DNA from: an uncultured Hungatella sp.
GTDB lineage: Bacteria; Bacillota; Clostridia; Lachnospirales; Lachnospiraceae
Direction of reading: 5' to 3'
Length of the DNA stretch: 64,000 nt
NCBI GenBank assembly: GCA_910585435.1
Contig: CAJUEJ010000018.1
Span: 1-64,000, forward strand
The notes below the pieces were generated by a model that had not been told where the DNA came from, made no database searches, and worked only from the letters and a program-made list of their open reading frames with translations. The position numbers were made by a program, and so were the translations under genes. This document shows positions 15,938 to 23,347 of this stretch, in pieces (within the stretch, counting starts at the first letter, position 1; every line of letters starts with the position of its first letter).

Positions 15938-16738
15938 TTATCCTTCTGCAGGAGGCTGGTTTTCTTCCTTCTCCTCCCCGCGGTTATTGATAAGCTCATC
16001 TCTGTCCTTCTTAGAAGAACTGCTGGTACTCCACACGGAATTCTCAGTTCCGATCTGTCCGAAGCTTCCCGTATCCTCATCCTCAAACAGGGGTCTCAGC
16101 TCTCCGTTGTCTTCCCTCTCATCCTTGGGTATATATTTTTTAAACACCGCTTCCAGAAAATAGGAATTTATAAATGCAATCAATGCAAATCCGAAAAGCA
16201 TCAGCTGAGGAATCAGGGTCAATGTCAGGAAAATCAAACCCACATCGATGGCCACCATACCTATGGTATGGAAAATATGGCGGATAGACATAAAAAACGC
16301 ATTGAAAATCGTCTTCTTCACCGTATTGTAGAAACGGCTCTGCAGCGGAAACACATAGGTAATCATAGCCGTCCAGATAACCAGCATAGCCAGAAATATG
16401 GTAACCAGGGCTGTCCGCCACATAGAGGGGGTGGTAAATACTGTGGCCATAAAATACAGATCAAATCCCAGAATCAGGCCGGTTACAAGAAAAATCATCC
16501 AGATGCCTGTAGCCTGCTTAAAATTCTCCTTAAAGGATTTAAAAAAAGACCGGATGGTATACCCATCGTCGTCGCGGACCAGCCGCAGGGTCACATAGTA
16601 CAAGGCTGTGGTGGAAGCTCCCACGGTTATGATGGGAATACAGCAGATAAACCACAGGATATGTACAATAAGCAGATCCCAGAATTTACCGATAAAACGC
16701 CATATAGGGTTGTCGTAATTAAATAAGCCTGACAGCAT
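15938..16738 (-). CDS. YesL family (DUF624) membrane protein
   Basis: A 266-residue protein that begins MLSGLFNYDNPIWRFIGKFWDLLIVHILWFICCIPIITVGASTTALYY, the hallmark start of YesL/DUF624 proteins. Five or so membrane helices follow, with the DDDGYTIRSFFKSFKENFKQ loop, then a charged, low-complexity tail of ~65 residues (EDEDTGSFGQIG, SSSSKKDRDE). YesL proteins often neighbour sugar ABC transporters; here it is beside an unknown single-helix protein. Function unknown. Confidence 0.9.
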   Translation of the reverse strand: MLSGLFNYDNPIWRFIGKFWDLLIVHILWFICCIPIITVGASTTALYYVTLRLVRDDDGYTIRSFFKSFKENFKQATGIWMIFLVTGLILGFDLYFMATVFTTPSMWRTALVTIFLAMLVIWTAMITYVFPLQSRFYNTVKKTIFNAFFMSIRHIFHTIGMVAIDVGLIFLTLTLIPQLMLFGFALIAFINSYFLEAVFKKYIPKDEREDNGELRPLFEDEDTGSFGQIGTENSVWSTSSSSKKDRDELINNRGEEKEENQPPAEG

Positions 16739-16780
16739 AGAAAAACCTCTTTTCTTAAGTCTACTTTTTCATATCTGTTT

Positions 16781-16809
16781 ATTATATCGGAAAAGAAGAA
16801 AAAAATCAA
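16781..16809 (-). promoter_or_regulatory. Sigma-A promoter of the YesL-like gene
   Basis: On the minus strand, TTGATT (16809-16804), a 17-bp spacer and an exact TATAAT (16786-16781) lie about 43 nt before ATG16738. Confidence 0.65.
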
Positions 16810-16850
16810 TTTATCCTGCACATTTCATAGAAAATTAATAATATAAAAAA

Positions 16851-16879
16851 TTGAAAACTGTCTCATATTGTGATAGAAT
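16851..16879 (+). promoter_or_regulatory. Sigma-A promoter of the 16915 gene
   Basis: TTGAAA (16851-16856), a 17-bp spacer and TAGAAT (16874-16879), about 35 nt before ATG16915. It is divergent from the YesL promoter, with an AT-rich tract between. Confidence 0.65.
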
Positions 16880-16914
16880 GCGGTTATTAACTCACAGAAG
16901 AATGGAGAGATTAC

Positions 16915-17595
16915 ATGTCTTTAAAGGAAGAAATCAAGAACGAAGCCGCCGTAGAACGGGAAAAACTGAAACATATGTCTTTTCAGGATAAGCTCTGGTA
17001 TATCTGGGAGTATTATAAGTTTCATATCGCTGTGGTCATCGGCATTATCTTTATCCTCTGCATCATCGGAACTTCCATTTACAACAGCACCATAGAAAAT
17101 TCCCTTTACTGCATTATCATCAATAACCAGTCAAACAGTGAGATGAATTACGAAGTCCTGACCCAGGATTTCCACGATCATATGGGCTTTGGGAAAAAAC
17201 AGGAGGTTCACGCTGAATCCATCTACATCACTTACGGCGATGTGGTATCTGAGTTCAGCTACGCTTCCATGGCGAAAATCTCCGCCATGATTGCCAGCAA
17301 AGAACTGGATATCCTGATTACCGACAAGGAGAATTTTGACCGCTACTCCACCATGAACGGGTATGCAGATTTGGAGCAGGTTCTTCCGGAAGACCTTTTA
17401 GCGCTTCTAAAAGACCGTCTCTGTTACGGAACCACGGAAGACGGCCAGACCGCCGCCTTTGCCGTGGATATCAGCCGGACTGCTTTTACCGAAAACATGG
17501 GAATTTCCCTGGAACCGGCATACTGCGGATTTATCTCCAACAGTCAGAACCAAGATACAGCCATTGCCCTGCTCCGATACATTTTTGAGCAATAA
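16915..17595 (+). CDS. Unrecognised single-helix membrane protein with extracytoplasmic domain
   Basis: I do not recognise a named family. The 226-residue protein has a charged cytoplasmic start containing WYIWEYYKFHI, one membrane helix (~37-56), and an outer domain of ~165 residues. The outer part resembles one lobe of a periplasmic binding protein (MIASKELDILITDKENFDRY, and a C-terminal ISNSQNQDTAIALLRYIFEQ like the end of sugar-binding proteins), so a ligand-sensing role is possible. It is divergent from the YesL-like gene, which suggests a functional link. ATG16915 has GGAGAG upstream. Its 3' end overlaps the convergent acetyltransferase gene by 65 nt. Confidence 0.75.
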   Translation: MSLKEEIKNEAAVEREKLKHMSFQDKLWYIWEYYKFHIAVVIGIIFILCIIGTSIYNSTIENSLYCIIINNQSNSEMNYEVLTQDFHDHMGFGKKQEVHAESIYITYGDVVSEFSYASMAKISAMIASKELDILITDKENFDRYSTMNGYADLEQVLPEDLLALLKDRLCYGTTEDGQTAAFAVDISRTAFTENMGISLEPAYCGFISNSQNQDTAIALLRYIFEQ

Positions 17596-18289
17596 CAGAA
17601 AAACCTAAAGCTTCTGCCACGCGGATCGATGCCTTGTTGGAGGCATCGATTTTTGCATAGATACACACCGGCGTCCAGGCCTTTTCCTTTGCCAGCTCCA
17701 CGATTTTCCTTAAGGCCTCTGTGGCATAGCCTCTGCGGCGGTATGGGCGGAATATATGGTATCCGAGTTCGATGTAAAGCAGGTCGTTCCCATCTGCCTC
17801 TGCTGCCTCGTCCTCCCATGGCTCCCTTCCATAGCTTGTCCGGACAATGCCTGCCTTCCCTGCCAGTCTTCCGGTCTCCTTCTCCACCAATGCCCACAGG
17901 CCGTATTCATAGAAACCATACTGGCAGCGGATATACCGGGAAAGACTTTCCTCTGTATAGAAGACAGCGTCCTCCTGTGTATCCGTCCCTTCCCTGGGAA
18001 CCTGCCCTGCATCCTCTGCCTGAAACTCCCGGATTAACAGACGCCTCGTCTCCCCGATCCGCCACGGCAGCCCTGCATGCCTTCTCACCACCTGCTCCAG
18101 ATAGGCTGCATCGATGTCTTTCAGGGATTCTGCCACATAGGAAGCCGGCCACAGATCAAGCCCCTCCCTGTCCTGCAGCCCAATAACGGCTTTCCCTGCC
18201 CTTTTCGCCGCCAGAAGAGCCTCCTTTTCATCCGATATGACAACCGTATAGCCTGTTCCTTCTATTCTGATTTCTCTTTCCTGTGTCAT
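17531..18289 (-). CDS. GNAT family N-acetyltransferase with extra N-terminal domain
   Basis: A 252-residue protein. The C-terminal ~170 residues are a RimJ/RimL-like GNAT domain: RRLLIREFQAEDAGQV starts it, LGYHIFRPYRRRGYATEALRKIVELA carries the acetyl-CoA binding loop (R/Q-x-x-G-x-A), and NKASIRVAEALGF is the typical end motif. The first ~85 residues (TVVISDEKEALLAAKRAGKAVIGLQ) look like a degenerate HAD-type fold, a combination seen in Firmicutes; I infer this only from pattern. ATG18289 follows AGGAGG closely. The acceptor substrate is unknown. Confidence 0.82.
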   Translation of the reverse strand: MTQEREIRIEGTGYTVVISDEKEALLAAKRAGKAVIGLQDREGLDLWPASYVAESLKDIDAAYLEQVVRRHAGLPWRIGETRRLLIREFQAEDAGQVPREGTDTQEDAVFYTEESLSRYIRCQYGFYEYGLWALVEKETGRLAGKAGIVRTSYGREPWEDEAAEADGNDLLYIELGYHIFRPYRRRGYATEALRKIVELAKEKAWTPVCIYAKIDASNKASIRVAEALGFSVIAQKCIGAGQWLYLGSDCWR

Positions 18290-18317
18290 AAACCTCCTGT
18301 CCCATGCCATGCACTCT

Positions 18318-19622
18318 TTAAAATGTAACTGCCGGAAATTCCTGCACCTGCAAAGTCTCCCTTGCCCGGTCAGCCAAAAACACCGCCAGATGTCCGTGAA
18401 TGGAATCCTCAATACCCGTATAGGATATGGACGGCTGCTCCCCCTGGAGCACATGAACAAAATCCTCCACCAGCCGCAGATCTCCTCCCCCGTGAGACCC
18501 TGTCAGCCCGCTTTTATCTCCGCCGATCCCCAAGTCAATCCTCTTTTCGCTCCATCCCCGTTCCGCCTGGTGATCAATTTTCCGCAGATCATAAAAAGAA
18601 TCGTCAAAGATACCTTTTATCTCACCCTTTGTGCCAACAATATGCAGATTCCGCTCCGCCTTGGCTGCGCCGCCCACCATATGCAAAGTGGCTGTCGCCC
18701 CGTCTGCAAAGCTTAACATCACCGACTGATGATCCACATTTTCATGTCCGCAGTTCCACGCACACAGGCCGTAAGGATTGTCTGTGGAAAGAGATTTTAT
18801 TTTCTCCTCTATGGAAGGCTCTCCCAGATGGGCCAGGCTGTCCCACACATAGAACCCCCAGCGGTCAGGATGATCGATGCAAAGCTTCCTGGCAGAATAG
18901 TCACATTCCCTCTCCACAGGGCAGTCTGTCAGGCAGCGGCTTCCTGCCCCCTTAGGCCTTTTGTCCGATGTAAAACGAAAATCACTGCCAAAGCTTGCCA
19001 CATACCGGGGCGCAATCCCGCTTTTCAGCCAGATCAGGATGTCCAGATCATGACAGCACTTGGCTAAAAGCATGGTGGCGCCGCACTTTTTACAATTATT
19101 CCATTTTCCCCGCACATAAGCGGCTGAAAGATGGTGGTAGCTGACGTGTTCCGTAGCATATATGTTGATGATGTCGCCGATTTCTCCTGCTGTCACCGCC
19201 TCCTTAACTGCCCTGTAGAAAGGCGCATACCGCAGCACATGGCAGATCATCACCCTGCGGCCTGTTTCCTTTGCCGCTTTGTACAGCCTCCACATCTCTT
19301 CCTCATTGGTGGCAAAAGGCTTCTCCAGCAGCATATCATAGCCTTTTTGCAGAAGTGGGACAGCCGTCTCCACATGCTGGTTATCCATGGTTCCATTGAT
19401 AACCGCATCCGCCAGCTTCGGCTCCTTCGCCAGTTCCATTGCGCTCTCAAAACAGCGCTCCTCTGGGATGTCAAACATCTTGGCCGCCTTTGACCGGCGC
19501 AGAGGATCCGGGTCTGCCACCCCCACAATCTGGAATTCCTCCGGATGACGTAAGGCATATTGGCCGTACAGCAAAGAACGGTGCCCTGCCCCCACAATCA
19601 TTGCAGTTATTTTCTTACTCAT
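18318..19622 (-). CDS. Gfo/Idh/MocA family oxidoreductase, cysteine-rich
   Basis: A 434-residue NAD(P)-dependent sugar oxidoreductase. It has an N-terminal Rossmann fold (AMIVGAGHRSLLYG, VADPDP), the catalytic EKP motif (Glu100-Lys101-Pro102), and CHDLDILIWL, which carries the second conserved His/Asp. It is unusually rich in Cys: 177, 180, 189, 190, 230, 234, 240 and 248, clustered as CxxC, CC and C-x3-C-x5-C, which suggests a bound metal. ATG19622 has GGAGAGG upstream. It is last in the sulfated-glycan operon, so it probably oxidises or epimerises a monosaccharide released there. Confidence 0.88.
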   Translation of the reverse strand: MSKKITAMIVGAGHRSLLYGQYALRHPEEFQIVGVADPDPLRRSKAAKMFDIPEERCFESAMELAKEPKLADAVINGTMDNQHVETAVPLLQKGYDMLLEKPFATNEEEMWRLYKAAKETGRRVMICHVLRYAPFYRAVKEAVTAGEIGDIINIYATEHVSYHHLSAAYVRGKWNNCKKCGATMLLAKCCHDLDILIWLKSGIAPRYVASFGSDFRFTSDKRPKGAGSRCLTDCPVERECDYSARKLCIDHPDRWGFYVWDSLAHLGEPSIEEKIKSLSTDNPYGLCAWNCGHENVDHQSVMLSFADGATATLHMVGGAAKAERNLHIVGTKGEIKGIFDDSFYDLRKIDHQAERGWSEKRIDLGIGGDKSGLTGSHGGGDLRLVEDFVHVLQGEQPSISYTGIEDSIHGHLAVFLADRARETLQVQEFPAVTF

Positions 19623-19642
19623 ATTCCTCTCCATTCTCCCTT

Positions 19643-21343
19643 CTATATCTCAATCCGGACAAAAGCCCTTCCCGTCTCATCCGGTTCCACCACAAACTCT
19701 CTGGCGCAAAATCCCCCTGTGAGGAAAAATATATTCTCCGTTTCTCCCAAAAACGGTTCCCCCAAAACCTTCGCCCTGTCGGCGATCACCGGAACCACCA
19801 GCCGGGTTCCCTTCACAGCACCTGAAATCTGCGCCTCTATCTGTATGCTGCCTTCCTCAATGGTATAGATTATCTCACCGAAAACAGGATTTTGAAGCTC
19901 CTGCTGCTCCAGGGAAACCAGCCTTGCACAGGAGGCTATCCGTATCCTCCCCTCCTGCTGCTCTGCCTCTATCTTCGCCCCGGTATCATAGCAGAAAGAA
20001 TACCGCTTTCCCCCTTCCATCTTCTCCAGACGAGGGGTCAGAGGCCGGTGGCTGCCTTTTTTCAAAGTAAGCTGCATGTTAAAAGGCTCCAGCATACGGT
20101 AATCCACCACGGAAGACAGAAGCAGGGCTCCCACATCCTCATGCCACAGAAGAGTCATGGTTCCCCCTGATGCATGGCCTCTGTCAACCCAGAAGTCATA
20201 GCCGGTCACAGTAGCCCTCCATTTCCCCAGGCGCACCTTGTACGTATCAATCTCAGGAAAATAAAAGATTTTCTGCTCCGGCCGGTCACAGGGAAGGGAA
20301 GCTGGGACCGTATCGCTTTCAATACCTGCATCCAAAGCAGCCGCCAATCCGTTCCCATGGCTTATGGTATGGTGGATGCATGGCAACTCCCCATGCCTTC
20401 TGTAATCCGGGCCTCCATACAAAAGCCCGTCAAAAGTACAGCGCTCCATCAGTTTTGTATTGCGGTATGCCGCCTGGGCAAACGCCGGATCCCTGTGGGC
20501 AAGAAGCCCATAAGCCGCCTGGCATCCGTCAGAGGTACGGCTGCCCCAGTAAGTCCACTTGGCAGCCCGTGTCCCGAAGCTGTTATCCCATGCCCCGTCA
20601 GGAAGCATAAATTCCAGCTGCTTTCTGAGAATATCTGCCAGCTTATCCAGTGCCTGCCCGTCCCCCACGGCAAGGGCGTACCGAATCAGCATCCCCACAG
20701 ACTCTTCCACATTATACCCTATATCCACAGGCCGGCACCCCCGGGCCGTTATATGATTATGAGGAAGCCCTTCCCCATACAGCAGGCCGTTTTCCGTAAC
20801 ATGCCGAAACACATAGCCTGCTGCCTTTCTTGCCCGCTCCACCATCTCCCCGTCGCCGAAATACTGTCCAATAAGGGCCCCTGCCGCTGCCGACGAAGCG
20901 ATGTAATTGATATTATTCACAAAATCCGGGCCGATGGTCCGGGAAACCCACTGCCCCATAACTCTCATTCTCTCCTCAAAACGCCTGCGCTCCTCCCCGG
21001 TCAGAAGATGACCGTGATGCACCAGTGCCTCATGAAGATTGACAGCGGCAAAGACCGTAATCCCGTTCCACTGGCTGTTTGCGTCGTTGTAGACACTGCC
21101 GTCATCACATATCAGGTTCTCATGCCAGGCAAATAATTTGCGGGCCGCCTCAAGATATTTCTCCTCCCCTGTCCGGTCAGCCAGACACATAAGAGGATAA
21201 ACTGCATCCGGGCACCGCCCGTGTATCAGCTTGCAGGAGGGACAATATAGCGCCCCGTCCCCTGAACCCCCTAACCCCTGAAGCTGAAACCTTAGCATGC
21301 CGTCACACCACTTTCTCAAAAGCCTCAGATACAACGATTCCAT
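19643..21343 (-). CDS. Unrecognised alpha/alpha-toroid plus beta-sandwich enzyme
   Basis: A 566-residue protein without signal peptide. Residues ~1-330 show repeated helical hairpins typical of (alpha/alpha)-toroid glycan enzymes (PDAVYPLMCLADRTGEEKYLEAARKLFAWHENL; GYNVEESVGMLIRYALAVGDGQALDKLADILRKQLEFML). The rest is beta-rich (WRATVTGYDFWVDRGHASGGTMTLLWHEDVGALLLSS), like the C-terminal sandwich of heparinase-type lyases. Conserved-looking His, Tyr and Asn residues (NNINYIASS, GLPHNHITARGCRPVDIGYNVEES) could be catalytic. I cannot assign a CAZy family. Its position between sulfatase and oxidoreductase genes suggests an oligosaccharide lyase or unsaturated-uronyl hydrolase. ATG21343 has GGAGAGG. 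Confidence 0.75.
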   Translation of the reverse strand: MESLYLRLLRKWCDGMLRFQLQGLGGSGDGALYCPSCKLIHGRCPDAVYPLMCLADRTGEEKYLEAARKLFAWHENLICDDGSVYNDANSQWNGITVFAAVNLHEALVHHGHLLTGEERRRFEERMRVMGQWVSRTIGPDFVNNINYIASSAAAGALIGQYFGDGEMVERARKAAGYVFRHVTENGLLYGEGLPHNHITARGCRPVDIGYNVEESVGMLIRYALAVGDGQALDKLADILRKQLEFMLPDGAWDNSFGTRAAKWTYWGSRTSDGCQAAYGLLAHRDPAFAQAAYRNTKLMERCTFDGLLYGGPDYRRHGELPCIHHTISHGNGLAAALDAGIESDTVPASLPCDRPEQKIFYFPEIDTYKVRLGKWRATVTGYDFWVDRGHASGGTMTLLWHEDVGALLLSSVVDYRMLEPFNMQLTLKKGSHRPLTPRLEKMEGGKRYSFCYDTGAKIEAEQQEGRIRIASCARLVSLEQQELQNPVFGEIIYTIEEGSIQIEAQISGAVKGTRLVVPVIADRAKVLGEPFLGETENIFFLTGGFCAREFVVEPDETGRAFVRIEI

Positions 21344-21404
21344 CTTTCCTCTCCTTCCCCTTCTCTCTTGCACTTGCTTTTTTGCCAAATGCACCTACTC
21401 TCCC

Positions 21405-22808
21405 TCAATGCTCCTCCCCCGTCATAGGCGCCGCAATTCCCCTATGGTTCTGATACCCCACCGGATGGCTGCGCCACCGGGAATCCGCAGCCCATTTAAG
21501 CGTCTCAAAAGAATCCCCTGTCTCCTCCAGATGGCGCTTCAGCAAATCCCGCATCCCCTCCAGGACAGAGGCGCTCTCCGGCTCCCCGGCCAGGTTGTTC
21601 TGTTCCAGAGGATCCATCTCCAAATCAAACAGCTGCTCCCCACCATCCTCAATATACCTGGTATACTTATACCGCCCCGTCCGGATCATCCTCCCCGGCG
21701 AAACCGTATACCCCCATTCCGTGTGCCATTCCCCTGCCACATAATCCCTTCCAGGCAGTTCGCCTCCCGAAAGCGCCGCCGAGATATCCCTTCCCCGCAG
21801 TCCCTCAGGCGCCCCAATCCCGGCCTGGCTGCACAACGTAGGAAAAAGATCCAGCAAAGAGGCAATTCCTTCCCGTCTCCCTGCCCCTATCCCAGGCCCT
21901 TTAAAAATCATAGGAACCCGCATGGTCTCCTCATAAAAATCCACCTGCTTCGTAACTCTTCCCCTGGCCCCCATGCTGTCGCCATGGTCGGACATCATGA
22001 CAAACAACGTATTCCCTGCATGAACCCCTCTCTCCTCCAGGGCATCCAGCACCTGGCCAATCCCCCGGTCCGCCAGAGACAGGAAATGATAGTAGGCCCT
22101 CAGATATTCCCTGAAATTATCCGGTGTCCATCCTGCTGTCTGAGACTGCCGTATATTGGTGCAGCACACATACTGAATGGCCCTGGGCTGCCCGGCAATA
22201 TCCGGGAAATCAAAATTTTCAGGAAGAGGCGGCAGAGGCTCCCCACTATCCATCCCCCGGTGTACCCCCTGATTCTCTCCCACCCAGCCGCAGATGTTGT
22301 GAGGATTGACAATATCTGCCACCAGAAAGAGAGGCCGTTCATCCTGCCTCTGTCTTATCCAGTCACAGGCAGCCCGAAATGTATAGTTGTCACGAAACGT
22401 ATCCCGATTCTGGGGATAGGCAGGGTTCTCCGGTTCTGACACTATCTCCTTCTCCGGTTCGCAGTAAAAGCCCCGCAGCGTACCTGCGTCATGGGTCTTG
22501 CCGAAATGAACCGTCTCATATCCCGCCGCCGAAAAAACCTCTCCCATGGTGGGGAAATCCGGCAGCACCCCCTTCTCTCTACACCTGGCGCTGTTGGAAA
22601 CCACCCTTGTCTCATGAGGGTACCTTCCTGTCCAGAAGGAAGCCCGGGAAGGCTGGCACAGGGGACAGGTGCTGTAACAGCCGTCAATACACATCCCCCC
22701 TTCTGCAATCCGGTCTATATTGGGTGTTTTCGCATATGTATTGCCATATGCAGGAAGAGCTCTCCATGCAGTTTGATCCATTATAAAAACTACGATATTC
22801 TTCATCAT
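21405..22808 (-). CDS. Cysteine-type sulfatase
   Basis: A 467-residue type I sulfatase of the alkaline phosphatase superfamily. CQPSR (Cys51-Arg55 counting from ATG22808) is the C-x-P-S-R signature whose Cys is converted to formylglycine, followed by ASFWTGRYPHE. Metal ligands are visible near VFIMDQT and MMSDHGDSMGARG. No signal peptide is seen, so it likely acts on imported oligosaccharides. Maturation needs an anaerobic sulfatase-maturating enzyme, which is not in the window. Two adjacent ATGs (22808 and 22805) follow GGAGGTAAG. It removes sulfate from the glycan handled by this operon. Confidence 0.92.
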   Translation of the reverse strand: MMKNIVVFIMDQTAWRALPAYGNTYAKTPNIDRIAEGGMCIDGCYSTCPLCQPSRASFWTGRYPHETRVVSNSARCREKGVLPDFPTMGEVFSAAGYETVHFGKTHDAGTLRGFYCEPEKEIVSEPENPAYPQNRDTFRDNYTFRAACDWIRQRQDERPLFLVADIVNPHNICGWVGENQGVHRGMDSGEPLPPLPENFDFPDIAGQPRAIQYVCCTNIRQSQTAGWTPDNFREYLRAYYHFLSLADRGIGQVLDALEERGVHAGNTLFVMMSDHGDSMGARGRVTKQVDFYEETMRVPMIFKGPGIGAGRREGIASLLDLFPTLCSQAGIGAPEGLRGRDISAALSGGELPGRDYVAGEWHTEWGYTVSPGRMIRTGRYKYTRYIEDGGEQLFDLEMDPLEQNNLAGEPESASVLEGMRDLLKRHLEETGDSFETLKWAADSRWRSHPVGYQNHRGIAAPMTGEEH

Positions 22809-22900
22809 CTTACCTCCATTACAGTACATGAGTACTCTGCATGTTTCCAGACACCACATGCCCGTTCTCTCGTTTCTTCCTCTCATATATTGGGTACTCT

Positions 22901-23055
22901 AAACCAATGTCATGATGTTGGGGTCAAAAAGTCTTTTGCCCCCCTTTGATACCGGATTGCTCCGCACTTTGCGTCTACGCTCCGCTTCGGTCGTTGCCAA
23001 ACGGGCATCACTGGTGCCCGGCAACCCACAATCCTGGTATCATGTCATTTGGTTA
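22901..23055. repeat. Hairpin repeat, family 3, complete copy
   Basis: A ~155-bp element bounded by imperfect inverted ends (AAACCAATGTCATGAT at 22901-22916; ATCATGTCATTTGGTT at 23040-23055). Inside are a small hairpin (GGGGTCAAAA/TTTTGCCCC) and a stronger one near 22993-23025 (GTTGCC...CGGGCA/TGCCCG...GCAAC). Its first ~70 bp recur at 23261-23330. It lies in the 539-bp gap between the sulfatase and heparinase genes. Confidence 0.8.
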
Positions 23056-23254
23056 ACACTTGATATTCCGAGATAACGTAGCCCGGCGAGAGAATGCTAT
23101 TGTTTCTCCAGGGTACTTGAAGACCGCCGGTACTTAGGCGCTGTCTTTTAGCGCCTTATGTACCGCTGCGCTCTTCACGTAGCGAGAGCGTGCCCAGGAG
23201 AAACAATAGCATTCTCTCGCCGGGCGGACCTTTCACGATTTCTCAAACAGCAAA
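23053..23254. repeat. Long hairpin element, family 1, copy B
   Basis: The reverse complement of this ~202-bp stretch aligns without large gaps to copy A at 4697-4897. The arms at 23082-23109 and 23197-23224 pair perfectly over 28 bp. Where the outer arms differ between copies (TGTC/GACA in A versus CGGC/GCCG in B, and an A-T versus a C-G pair further in), both strands of the stem have changed together. An extra inverted repeat flanks it: ATCATGTCATTTGGTTAA at 23040-23057 and its complement with one mismatch at 23258-23275. Confidence 0.9.
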
Positions 23255-23260
23255 CCTTTA

Positions 23261-23330
23261 ACTAAATGACATGATGTTGAGGTCAAAAGGTCTTTTGACC
23301 CCTTTGATATCGGATTGCTCCGCACTTTGT
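23261..23330. repeat. Hairpin repeat, family 3, partial copy
   Basis: This matches the start of the 22901 element in the same orientation (ACATGATGTTGAGGTCAAAA, then GATATCGGATTGCTCCGCAC). It stops about 17 nt before the heparinase stop codon. The hairpin GGTCAAAAG-GT-CTTTTGACC is perfect here and could help terminate transcription. The family-1 element sits between the two family-3 copies. Confidence 0.8.
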
Positions 23331-23347
23331 GCTCCCGCAAACCATAC

